A DNA stretch of 64,000 bases from positions 6,638,365 through 6,702,364 of the forward strand of contig OZ025243.1 of NCBI GenBank assembly GCA_964019155.1, given 5' to 3'. Source of the stretch: Osedax fenrisi (lineage: Eukaryota > Annelida > Polychaeta > Sabellida > Siboglinidae). Shown here piece by piece: positions 54,311-64,000 of this stretch (position 1 is its first letter; every line of letters begins with the position of its first letter). The notes beneath the pieces are model-generated. The model was not told the origin of the DNA and did not search any database. It was given only the letters and a program-made list of their open reading frames with translations. The translations under genes were made by a program, and so were the position numbers.

Positions 54311-54449
54311 CTCAGATATTTCGTTTCGGAGTTGACGTATATATTCGTATTTGTTAATTCCTAGACCTTCAAAGAATTTACTTGCTTTAAATCTGGGATC
54401 TAGTAAGGCCGCCTTAACCAATGGTGTAATTTCCTCTTCTGCAGTGTAT

Positions 54450-54993
54450 CTACATTATTATTATTAATATTATCATTATATATTTTAAGATTATTATAAG
54501 ACTATTATAATATATGCCGGATATTACTGTTTTCCTTATTATACATAATAAGTTATAAATGAGATGGCTGTAAAAAATTAATTGCGTTTATATAATAGAA
54601 TATTGATTTAAATATACATGTTATAAATATTGATAATTATTATTTTATAATATTTGTAAATAACTAATAAAAACCTTAAAAATATCAGATATTTTATTTA
54701 TTATTATCGTGTCCTTTGTTTTCTTAACTATAATATTAAAAAATATAATTATATTATACATTATAAATAATAGAAATACTAAATTAAAACGGTTGTACAT
54801 TCCAAAGATAAAAATCATTTGCATATTAAAAATATTAAACTAAGAAGCCTAAAAATATGCTGAAAAGCATTATCTCAATAATCCTGAAATATTTATATTA
54901 TAAATAATAATTATTATAATTTATGATATATATTGTGAACAATTTATAGTATATATATACTTTAGAAAATAACACATTATATTTATTTAAAAC
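54450..54993. other. AT-rich gap where the hAT catalytic core is expected
   Basis: No coding block on either strand. Between the BED exon and the LDPRFK exon. Confidence 0.5.
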
Positions 54994-55823
54994 CTGTAAT
55001 TGTTGGATGGATCCGTTGAAGATGGTTGCACATTGCAGTCGTGCTTCCACCTTTAGCCGATATTGTCAAATGACAATATCGGCAATAGGGTCGACGTTCC
55101 CTTATGTCAACTCCGTTAGACCATTGTGATGTATCAGCCTCTAGAATAAATAAGAATGATGTTATATTTAAATACGATTGATAAATATATTAAGTGGTGA
55201 CCGTATTTGTTCAATATCACTTGAAGTCAATATATATAAATACAATAGATTTATTTTAGTTATATTATAATATATTATATTCAAGATCAGTATAAATTGT
55301 ATACTATACAATATATTTTATACCGTTGTTGTATATTAAGTCGATATAGCATTTTATAATAGTAATTAGATACACATATTTTAAATATGTAATTAGATTA
55401 CATTCTATTAGACGTAGAATCGAGTGTATTATGATAAACAAGTATATTAATGTAAAAAACCTTAAACTCCCTATGTTAAGGCTTTTAATATCAATATTTA
55501 CTTTATACTATAGTATATATTGAATAGGTGATCATTTGATACTGACCTAAAATGCTATACCGACTTAATATACAACACTGGTCCTAGATATAATATACTA
55601 TTATATAAATGTTATAAAAAATATTATGATAATATAAATGTATCTAACTGTTAAGTTCTTTAATTACAAAATGCTCCCAGACACCACTTCTCTTTCCGAC
55701 AATACTTTCGTAAACGATTTTAGATTTTAAAATTGTTTCGCTCATCTATTTAAAAATATTTTTATTATAATAATTATGATTATATATAATAGTATTAACA
55801 TAATTATAATAAGTATTATAATT

Positions 55824-55995
55824 GGATACCAGTAACTTGGGACTAGGTAACTTGTGACGAAGTAATTTGGGACGACCCGAAAAAATAGTGAAGTAATTTG
55901 GGACGACTTTTTCGGGTCATCCCAAGTTACAACTAATCGTCCCAAGTTACTAAAAAAATAATCCCAAATTACTTCGTCCCAAGTTACTGGTACCC
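55824..55995. mobile_element. 172-bp foldback MITE inside the hAT
   Basis: Ends GGATACCAGTAACTTGGGAC and GGGTACCAGTAACTTGGGAC (complement of the right end), one mismatch in 20. The interior repeats AGTAA(C/T)TTGGGAC seven or so times in both orientations plus GACCCGAAAAA and its complement. Target duplication unclear. Confidence 0.75.
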
Positions 55996-56290
55996 TTATT
56001 TAGATTAACAAATTTATATTTAGATTAACAAATTTATATTTTTATAAAAATTTGTTATTATAAACATATTATTAATAATTATTATAATATAATATGTACT
56101 GAGTAAATTTTGATCGTAATTGATTGTCGCTTGATCCGATATATTTTATATAATATAATATATATAAAAAAAGTCATAGTAAATATATTATAATAATATT
56201 TACTTACAATAAATTATCGTTGATAATATATAATAAATTATTAATAAATTATATGTGTATACCTATCACATGTATAATTATGTTCCGATA

Positions 56291-56670
56291 ATTGTTATCC
56301 GATACTAGTTACGGTGATGCCGAAACAGATTTTTATGATGCCGAGAGTGATCATAATGATGCCGAGAAAGATAATTGTTATCCGATACAAGTTACGGTGA
56401 TGCCGAAACAGATTTTTATGATGCCGAGAGTGATCATAATGTTGCCGAGAAAGATAATTGTTAACCGATACAAGTTACGGTGATGCCGAAACAGATTTGT
56501 ATGATGCCGAGAGTGATCATAATGTTGCCGAGAAAGATAATTGTTAACCGATATAAGTTACGGTGATGCCGACACAGATTTTTATGATGCCGAGAGTAAT
56601 CATAATGTTGCCGAGAAAGATAATTGTTAACCGATACAAGTTAAGGTGATGCCGAAACAGATTTTTATTT
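56291..56670. repeat. 83-bp minisatellite (about 4.6 copies)
   Basis: Units start ATTGTTA(A/T)CCGATA at 56,291, 56,374, 56,457, 56,540 and 56,623, exactly 83 bp apart. Each contains three GATGCCGA(A/G)A submotifs. The last unit breaks off at ACAGATTTTTATT. Confidence 0.95.
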
Positions 56671-57775
56671 TAAACTTTTATTTGCATCGATGGTGGCGGC
56701 CAGGTATTTACTTGTGGCGGCATGATATTTACTTGTGTCTGCATCATAATAGATATATATGATGGGTATGCGGCTTATAATATTTTGTAAAAATTTATCA
56801 TACATATTTTGTGGCATAAGTTATGCCTCATAAGTTATGCCGCATAACTAATATCAAACAATATACGAGCCCAACATAATTTATTTCTATAATATAATAA
56901 AATATTATAAATATATAGGCTATTATGGGCAGTCAAATATTAAATGAATTTAGATATTTAAATAATATACTAATTAAATAGCGAAGGAATTTCATTTAAT
57001 GATTATCAAAACATAATTATATATTAATAAAAATATATATTATTATAATAATATATTAATATTTATAAATTTATAAATGATTATATTTAACATTAATATA
57101 ATTAAGTATAATAATATATAAGTATTTAATAATATTATTATATTTTAAATCATGAAACAAAACGATATATTTAATTTTAATTTTAATAATAAATATAAAT
57201 TTTAATTACTAGAATTATAATACTTATATTATATATTACTATTAAAATAATAAAAATAGTATACTTATGATTCATAAGTTATGAATCATAAGTTATGATA
57301 CATATATTAAATCATTAAATAATACGTAAAGATATATAAAAATTCAACATTAAAAGCACCTGGTCTAAAGTGACGATCTACTTAAAATAAAGCATATCAT
57401 TTTGTTTGGTGTATAATATTTCAATATTATATATCATATAGTATACGTGAGAGTAAGAAATATATAATTTGAAATATAGATTTCCTATGAACCTATCACA
57501 AGCGCATTCGCGTCGCTTTTTTAAAAACAGACCGTTGTTTTAGACTATAATACATTTAAAATTGTATTTTTTGAAATATTAAAATCATTAAAACATGAAA
57601 AAAGACGTTTTAGAACTTTTACAATATTGTTCGTTGCATTTGTTTACAGAACAATTATAATAAGGAATTTGTATATGAATATATAACTATTAATTGTAAT
57701 ATGAATAGTATAATAAATATGATAATATTATTCAATATGAAGATAAATAAATATTATCAATTTTATATAAAAAAA
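56671..57775. other. hAT interior, AT-rich
   Basis: Short GC-richer start (GATGGTGGCGGCCAGG, 56,689) then AT-rich. Small repeats of CATAAGTTATGCC. No exon recognised. Confidence 0.4.
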
Positions 57776-57890
57776 AGTAGTAGGTTTCGACTGCAGCGCC
57801 TCTATCGCAAAGTGCCACACACTACACTCAATTGCTTATCCACTTGTATTTACATCGATGCGACAATTACGATCACTATTTATAATTAAT
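57776..57890 (+). repeat. Dispersed repeat R4, copy b
   Basis: GGTTTCGACTGCAGCGCC, TCAATTGCTTATCCACTT and ACATCGATG in the same order as 30,266-30,345. Lies within the hAT. Confidence 0.6.
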
Positions 57891-58237
57891 AATTACTAAC
57901 GATAATTCAATTAATTTATTTAATAATTATCATTTGTTATAAAATATTAAATCAAAATTAAATCATATATTAGTAATATAATATTACTAATACATACTAA
58001 ATTGTATGTACGTATATATTACCTTGACTTCTTCAATTTCAAGTACTTCATCCATAATAAATTATTTAATGAAAAATTATTAAAAATAAGTGTTGTGATT
58101 TTAGTCTTTGTTGACCACTAATTGTAAGATAATAATTTGTATTTTTTAAAATAAATATGAATTTAATTTAACTTAATAATTTTATTTCTTTTAAATGTAT
58201 TAGTAGTACTAATTTAGTACATAGATTATTTAAAATA

Positions 58238-58405
58238 TTAGGTATTCGAAATTTTCGAATAGTTGTGATTACTATTCGAGATCTTTTGAATACGTGTGAT
58301 TACTATTCGAGATCTTATGAATACTTGTGATTTAGGAATATTACTATTCAAAATTTTCGAATATCTAACTATTCGATATTCGATATTTCATATTCGATTC
58401 GTTTA
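58238..58405. repeat. hAT subterminal repeats, right end
   Basis: Units such as TGTGATTACTATTCGAGATC then TTTTGAATA, repeated twice and followed by shorter ATTCGAATAT/ATTCGATATTCGATAT runs, mirror the left end. Confidence 0.7.
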
Positions 58406-58422
58406 AGACCTCTACCTACAAC

Positions 58423-60600
58423 TCATTTATAAGTTTGGCTACGGACTATCGAATTGTATCGGCACATATAAGATTAAGCCTCAGAGCAAATAAAACAAGA
58501 AAGTCCAATCTTAAGAACTTTGAGTGGAGTGAACTGAGAAATAATTCTGCTTTGCGTTCATCTTTTGTAATAAAAGTACAAAATCGATTTGAAGCTTTAC
58601 AACACACGTCAATCTACCTACAGTAAACAGTATTTACTCAAATTTTGAAATTGATTGCAAGGAAATAGCAGCTGAAACAATTCCCCTGAAACCGAAAACA
58701 AAAGAAGAATACCGTGGGAAAATCTGAATATAAGAAACAAACGTAAAATATTACACGAAGCAGCACAGCAAAAAGATAACATTTCTACAATAGAAATATA
58801 AGAAACATTTGTAATGCACAAAAAGAACTCTCACACGCATATGAAACCGAGCAGTCTGAATATATCCAAGGCAAAATCTGTCAAGTTCAAGATGCCGCAA
58901 ATAATAAAAAGTCAGCACTAGCATGGAAAATTGTAAATGAGATAAGTGAGAGGAAAAACTCAAACAAATCTAAACTAAAGGCTAGTAATGACGAGGAACG
59001 AGTTAAACTATGGCAGACACATTTTGAGGAACTACTAGGTAAACCTCCCAAACCTACAAATAATAGTAACGATCATTTAAAAACCATACTTCATAAATTA
59101 GACATCAAAATATGGCCTTTCACAACGAACGAAATTGATATAGCCATTACAAATATCAAACACGGTAAAACCACAGGCCTGGATGAAATACCATCAGAAG
59201 TTTGGAAGATAAAGGAATTCCAAGATATATTATTAAAATCTTGCAATAGCGTGTGAAGCCAAGATCCCATAGAGAGATGGACAGAAGGCTGCATTCTACC
59301 TTTTCCTAAAAAAGGAAATCTTACCATAACAGATAACTATAGAGGAAAAAATCTCACGCCTATTGCTGCAAAAATCTACAACCTGATGATACTAAACCGG
59401 ATAAGACCAAACGTTGATCCTATTCTGAGAAAAAATCAAAATGGGTTTAGAACTAATCGATCAAGGACAAATATTAGCTATCAGACGGATAATAGAAGGA
59501 GTTAAGGCAAAAATATTCTTGCAATATTGCTATTTATTGACTTTTCAAAATCATTCGACTCAATTGATAGAGCAAAGATGAGATCAATTATAATTCATTA
59601 TGGAATACCGGAAGAAACTGTGAACGCATTCATGATGCTCTATAAAAATACACGTTTAATGGTTAGATCACATGATGGAGATACCCCTTTCTTCAAGATA
59701 ACAACAGGTGTGTGATAATAAGGAGACACAATTGCACCCTTTTTATTTATCATTTGCCTCGATTATGTACTGAGAAATTCACTAAAGGATATTGAAAATC
59801 TTGGACTGATAATCACAGAAAGCAAAAATAGAAGATATCCGGCAACGCGCGTAACATATATAGAATATGCTGATGATATTGCTAATACGACAAACTCCAT
59901 TGAAGAGGCAAACACGATTCTACATCAAATAGAAGACATTTTCAAAGATATAGGTCTATGTATTAATGTCAGTAAAACGGAATATATGTCCTTAAATCAA
60001 GATTCGTCTGTGAATATACTTATGAAAAGTTTAAATGGAGAAGCAATTAATAATATATTAGATTTTAAATACCTCGGTAGTTATATTGCCTCCACTGATA
60101 ATGACGTTAGCATCCGAATAGGCAAAGCATGGGCTGTACTGAATAACCTTAATAAAATATGGACATCAAATCTGTCAATAAGACTCAAAAGAAACTTTTT
60201 CAGAGCCACAGTTGAATCTGTATTGGTATATGGAGCTATAACCTGGACCCTGACAATAGCCTTGGAGAAAAAACTAAATGGATCACACACCATAATGTTA
60301 CGGGCAGCGCTAAATATTTCATGGAGAGACCATATGTCCAATACAGACATATATGGTAAAATACCAAAGATTACAGACACAATACTCGAACAAAGGCTAC
60401 GCTTCTCAGGCCATTGCTGGAAAAGTAAAAACGAGGTTGTTAGCGATTTGCTGCTATGGCTACCCATACATGGATGAAGATCTCGAGGACGCCCCGCCAT
60501 AACCTAGGGTAGACACAAGCTGCAAATACGAAGAGCTACCAAATGCAATGATGAATCGAGAGGAATGGAGAGTATGTGTCAATCAATGCCGAGCAAGCTC
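58423..60600 (+). pseudogene. Endonuclease end, linker and RT of type C LINE
   Basis: Continues the endonuclease (ATDYRIVSAHIRLSLRANKT), linker (SALAWKIVNEISERKNSNKS), VKLWQTHFEELLGKP, TTGLDEIPSEVWKI, ERWTEGCILPFPKKGN, ILRKNQNGFRTNRSR, then FIDFSKSFDSIDRAKMRSII (59,527-59,715), GDTIAPFLFIICLDYVLRNS with two stops just before it, EYADDIANTT (YADD at 59,866-59,877, intact), and the thumb/C-terminal frame 59,986-60,477 (LDFKYLGSYIASTDNDVSIR, FRATVESVLVYGAITWTL, RFSGHCWKSKNEVVSDLLLW). The end at about 60,600 reads ESMCQSMPSKLDL. Seven or more stops. Confidence 0.85.
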
Positions 60601-60639
60601 GACCTGGTAAGGTAAGGTAAGTATATTATAAAGTAAGGG

Positions 60640-61175
60640 CTAACATTCATTATATTAATGATGAGATAAATATATAACGTGAAAGGTTATTATTTAGAAT
60701 AATATACATAATGAATGGAAGAGAATGTTACGGTGGTTCTGGAAGCTATATTAAAAGTATAGTTATGTTTAAAGGAGGGTGTAGGTACGTGTACCTACGT
60801 GAGTTTGAATATTTAATGCATCGTATACGTAGATTCTATAGAATCTTTCAATATGTAAATATGAACTATCGTATTAGCTGGGTATCTCGGCTTAAAGTTC
60901 CGTAAAACTGTGAACCTTGGTGCGTGAATTGTAATCGATATTAATGAGAATGAGGATAGTGTTGGTCAGTACATAGGGAGTAACTGTGTTAACTTTATGC
61001 CGCGTTAGGAATACGTTAAGTAAACGTACTTGAAATATATTCGTTTTCGACACGATGTACACTTTTCTGTACCGATTATTACATTTATTTATTGTTTTTT
61101 ATGTATTATTGTCACACTATAAGAATTTTATAATTGCATTAGTGTTTAAATAAATCATCATCATCATCATCATAT
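60640..61175 (+). mobile_element. Probable LINE 3' UTR with (TCA)n tail
   Basis: Less AT-rich sequence that ends AGTGTTTAAATAAATCATCA and (TCA)n at 61,155-61,171, as at other LINE 3' ends here. A 64-codon ORF at 60,711-60,905 has no recognisable family. Confidence 0.4.
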
Positions 61176-61363
61176 GTATCATTATATAAGCATTGTTCTG
61201 TAGATGATTAACATCACGTATTCAGTTATTCGCCGACGTCTATGAGTCATCAAGAATTACACTCGGTTTCTAAATATGACCGACTATAATTCACACTTGA
61301 ATTTTAATAATTCTATACATCAAAAGTAACGTAGCAGTAAAATGTACTGTACAATAATGTATC

Positions 61364-61405
<42 letters not shown>

Positions 61406-61599
61406 ACACGTGAATCGTGCTTACAATATAGAATTATATATTCCAAAATATGAAGATTTGAATAATTATTGATAATATTATTATAAGAAATAAATAATGC
61501 TATTTAAATAATATTTTAAAACATAACCCCGTCAATGAATATATTTATAATACATATATACATAATAAAGGTATATAATAATAATGTGTCATACTGCTA
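61176..61599. other. Spacer with (TA)n
   Basis: (TA)n at 61,367-61,402. Nothing else recognised. Confidence 0.5.
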
Positions 61600-62425
61600 T
61601 ATTACAACAACTCATTATCACTAAACTGTCTTAAAACTGAATCAATGCATATTAAAACATCTACCACCATATTCATTCCACCACAAATTACCATTAACAA
61701 TCTGAGTATTTCTTATGCTAATAAAATAAAAAATCTTGGTATATTAATCGACCCAACACTACAATTCAACATCCAGACTAAATCACTATCACAGTCAATT
61801 AACTACATACTACACAACTTACGAACAATAAGACCCTTCATTAATTTTAATACTGCAAAACTCCTCGCTACATCCCTCATTCTCCCCCGCCTCGATTACT
61901 GTAATTCATGTCTCTATGCCTCCTCACAATCTATAATAAATAAACGCCAACGTCTTCAGAACTCAGCCATCAGATTCATATTCAACATAACTAAATATTC
62001 CAGACAACATATATCCCCTTTGAGAACCAAATTACATTGGCTGCCAATAAAATCCCGTATAATTTACAAAATTGCACTGACCATACATTTAGCTACACAT
62101 CATAAAACACCAGACTATCTTGCTAACTTACTAACTCCCAACACAACTATTTACGAACAAAGACACATAAACAAATTCAAATTAAAAACTCCAGTTCTAT
62201 TACATTTAACATCTTCCCAACATAAATCTTTCTCCATCCATGCTCCAAAAATCTGGAATGATCTACCTCACCATATCCGATCAATTGACTCAACTGTAAC
62301 ATTCAAATCAAAGCTCAAAACATACCTTTTTGCCCAATAATATATTGAAAGCACGTCCGAAAACTTCAATAAAGAAGTTGATGGAAGTGCCTAAACCAAT
62401 TAGGTAACAGGTAACAGGTATACTG
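61600..62425 (+). mobile_element. L2/Daphne-like LINE, 5'-truncated 3' end
   Basis: RT tail ORF followed by a short UTR with ACTTCAATAAAGAAGTTGATGG hairpin and an AGGTAACAGGTAACAGGTA tail ending about 62,420. Confidence 0.75.
61645..62340 (+). CDS. Reverse transcriptase C-terminal domain, L2/Daphne-like LINE (231 aa, partial)
   Basis: Open thumb and tail: ANKIKNLGILIDPTLQFNIQ, ATSLILPRLDYCNSCLYASS, RQRLQNSAIRFIFNITKYSR, LRTKLHWLPIKSRIIYKIAL, HHKTPDYLANLLTPN and IHAPKIWNDLPHHIRSIDST, then TFKSKLKTYLFAQ at a natural stop. The palm is missing by 5' truncation. C-rich codon use unlike the surrounding AT-rich DNA points to a recent insertion. Confidence 0.82.
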   Translation: MHIKTSTTIFIPPQITINNLSISYANKIKNLGILIDPTLQFNIQTKSLSQSINYILHNLRTIRPFINFNTAKLLATSLILPRLDYCNSCLYASSQSIINKRQRLQNSAIRFIFNITKYSRQHISPLRTKLHWLPIKSRIIYKIALTIHLATHHKTPDYLANLLTPNTTIYEQRHINKFKLKTPVLLHLTSSQHKSFSIHAPKIWNDLPHHIRSIDSTVTFKSKLKTYLFAQ

Positions 62426-62988
62426 AAATTATGAATTATATAAATATTTATTAAATTATTAATTTTAATATATGTTAATTCAAAATAATATATTTTTTAA
62501 ATTAAATAATATTATGTTTACTTTTATTTATTTATTATTATTTCATTTATGCATTTAATTGTATTCGTAATCAATATTATATTATATAATACCCAGTAAA
62601 TAATTATAATCAAATAACTGCATTTATAGGTGTACATCATGTGTACATTTTGTACATCTTACATTATCGTGTGTATTTCTTAAGTTTACGCTATAAATAA
62701 ATACACACACGAATATAATGAGAAAGGTTTCACATGACGATACGCAGATTATTGTACATACATACCGAATAAGTAGAACATGTTATATGTTTGTCGTGTG
62801 AAATGAGTATTTGACATGAAAAGAAATATACGTTATTTATGTAAACATATGTATGTTATATATCATAATATAATCCCTATAAAATGAAAGCTGTTTACAA
62901 AATATTATAACGTCCACAATATTGCTTTATCTAATTATATGAAAATATGTTTAATTATTTTATATTATCTAAAAACTATTCGCATTTA

Positions 62989-63053
<65 letters not shown>

Positions 63054-63235
63054 TTATGCTATAAATAACATATATGCACTTTTGTGTATACTAATTTATG
63101 TAGTATATATATATAAGATGTTAAGTATTCAGTTGCAACTCTATTTTTATTTTTAATAATGTATATTAATGTATTTCATATTACTATATATATATATAAT
63201 ATATATAATAATACTACTATTAAATAATTTACAAA
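62426..63235. other. AT-rich spacer
   Basis: (TA)n at about 62,998-63,050. No gene recognised. Confidence 0.4.
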
Positions 63236-63239
63236 TGTA

Positions 63240-64000
63240 TCCATTAATCCTTATCAACTTTTTCAACTAAAATTTATAAATATCCCTTATCTATTAAGAA
63301 ACTACTAAATAAGTGTAGAGTCTTACATAGAAATATAAATTATACAGATACTCATAATGTTTGGAGGTATAACCAATCTTTACTATCAGATAAAATAAAG
63401 CAATATAATCTTGAAGTTGAACACAAAATGCTCTCATCAAATAAAAAATCTTCTTTTTATAATTATATAAACACCAATTAAATAACAAAAATCTCATACC
63501 TCCACTCAGAAATCGAGTTGATCATAATATCATTTATACTAATGACTTTGATAAAGCAGATTGTCTTTCTGACCAATTTTCATCTGTTTTTCTCAAGTCA
63601 CATATTTCTTATGATCCCTCTATAATGAACGATTCTAGGTTTAATGATTTTCCTATATCTCAGGAAATAGTAAGGACATTTCTTTGTAAATTACCACCTA
63701 AATTTAATTCATCTCCTGATGGTTTACCCAAAGGTATGCTTAAGATATTATCTTATGAAATTTCTTATCCATTATCTATTGTTTTTCAACGTATTCTAGA
63801 TGAAGGTCAATGCCCTACTATATGGAAGTTAGCTAATATTATTCCAATATTTAAAAAAGGTGATCATTCATTACCATCAAATTATCGTCCAATCAGTTTA
63901 TTGCCATCCACTCTCATTATTTTTGAAATTTTTTTATCTTACTATCTATTATATTATTTAAGATCTAATAAACTATTATGTACTGAACAATATGGATTTT
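63240..64000 (+). CDS. CR1-like reverse transcriptase, partial, runs off right edge
   Basis: 63,280-63,475 carries the endonuclease-RT linker (KKLLNKCRVLHRNINYTD, SSFYNYINTN), then a 1-nt shift. From 63,475 the frame is open to the edge (175 codons): IYTNDFDKADCLSDQFSSVF, SSPDGLPKGMLKILS, CPTIWKLANIIPIFKKGD (RT motif 1) and NYRPISLLPSTLIIFEIF (motif 2), ending TEQYGF. Catalytic motifs would lie beyond the window. It is the best-preserved CR1-like copy here. Same type as 39.2 and 8.8-10 kb. Confidence 0.82.

Larger units (their letters stand above)
53589..58055 (-). pseudogene. hAT transposase, split into exons, catalytic core missing
   Basis: Proposed minus-strand exons: 58,055-58,023 (MDEVLEIEEVK, donor AAG|GTAATA); about 55,745-55,650 (MSETILKSKI, GVWEHFVIKEL); 55,140-54,994, a BED finger (CRYC ... 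STTAMCNHLQRIHP; acceptor TTCTAG|, donor CAG|GTTTTA); 54,449-54,311 (LVKAALLDPRFKASKFFEGL, donor GAG|GTATGC); 53,989-53,900; and 53,849-53,589, the hATC domain (DPLIWWKEHEIKFPSLASLA, VPAKRLFSTAGNILTKKRNK). A 50-nt intron (53,899-53,850, GTTGG...ACTAG) removes the only in-frame stop there. The exons flank a gap where the RNase-H-like DDE core should be. Confidence 0.75.
52282..58414 (-). mobile_element. hAT DNA transposon, 6,133 bp, with nested insertions
   Basis: Flanked by a perfect 8-bp duplication CCTACAAC (52,274-52,281 and 58,415-58,422), the hAT hallmark. Ends share TAGAGGTCT, with weaker similarity beyond. The transposase runs on the minus strand: BED zinc finger near 55.1 kb, LDPRFK block near 54.4 kb and the hATC dimerisation domain at 53,589-53,849. 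Also inside are a LINE (52,504-53,470), a MITE (55,824-55,995), an 83-bp minisatellite (56,291-56,670) and repeat R4 (57,776). The catalytic core between 54,450 and 54,990 is not found, so it is probably non-autonomous. Confidence 0.88.
51450..60625 (+). mobile_element. RTE-like LINE (type C), near full length, interrupted by a hAT element
   Basis: A short GC-richer 5' UTR (51,450-51,540, with ATCGCTCGTCGCGCGG), endonuclease (51,541-52,273), then hAT 52,282-58,414, then linker, RT and C-terminus (58,423-60,600). It ends with a GGTAAGGTAAGGTAAG tail (60,606-60,625). Removing the hAT and one CCTACAAC rejoins an open frame across the junction. LINE coding length without the hAT is about 3 kb. 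Stops and frameshifts show it is dead. Confidence 0.85.

Noticed and set aside
56292..56483. 63-aa ORF with acidic YGDAETDFYDAESDHNDAE repeats
   Set aside because: Falls in the 83-bp minisatellite and changes frame between units.

Overview
This window looks like non-coding, transposon-packed nuclear DNA from an AT-rich metazoan. The grounds are spliced exons, tRNA-derived SINEs, five kinds of non-LTR (LINE) retrotransposon, Ty3/Gypsy LTR elements, a hAT DNA transposon, several TIR/MITE elements, and dozens of (TA)n microsatellites. Bacterial or viral genome organisation is absent: no operons, no Shine-Dalgarno sites, no dense ORFs. The LINE mix is typical of invertebrates, but I cannot name the species. 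Most ORFs are retroelement debris. The only exon that may belong to a host gene is a leucine-rich-repeat exon on the minus strand (5,672-6,392).

Layout. 1-1,466: 5' part of a minus-strand Gypsy element running off the left edge (LTR, primer-binding site, gag-protease). 1,480-4,400: a truncated RLE-type LINE 3' end, a dispersed repeat and a decayed CR1-like LINE. 5.7-6.4 kb: LRR exon. 6.63-10.68 kb: a nearly complete but dead CR1-like LINE carrying a solo LTR. 11.0-12.1 kb: LINE 3' end. 13.4-17.7 kb: SINEs, an 11-bp minisatellite, and a LINE inserted in a dispersed repeat. 18,672-23,420: a complete Ty3/Gypsy retrotransposon with LTRs that look identical, intact gag and pol ORFs, and a frameshift signal made of a T TTA AAC slippery site plus an H-type pseudoknot. 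25.2-26.1 kb: a 947-bp TIR element. 27.4-28.8 kb: an R2/NeSL-like LINE with a restriction-like endonuclease. 32.7-34.3 kb: SINEs and a 481-bp TIR element packed with AGGGTAC motifs. 35.7-38.6 kb: a solo LTR inside a LINE inside another LINE. 39.2-46.7 kb: LINE fragments, including a head-to-head palindrome. 46.7-48.8 kb: two copies of a MITE and a decayed fragment of a widespread unnamed gene family. 51.45-60.6 kb: an APE-type LINE split by a 6.1-kb hAT transposon (8-bp target duplication CCTACAAC), which itself contains another LINE, a MITE and an 83-bp minisatellite. 61.6-62.4 kb and 63.2-64 kb: two further LINE fragments, the last with an open RT frame at the right edge.

How they work together: mostly they do not. 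The window records successive insertions, with younger elements breaking older ones. The Gypsy element at 18.7 kb is the youngest and the only one that looks fully functional. The hAT element keeps its exon structure at both ends of the transposase but appears to lack the catalytic core. Two unrelated TIR elements share one design: a motif from the terminal repeat is reiterated along the interior.
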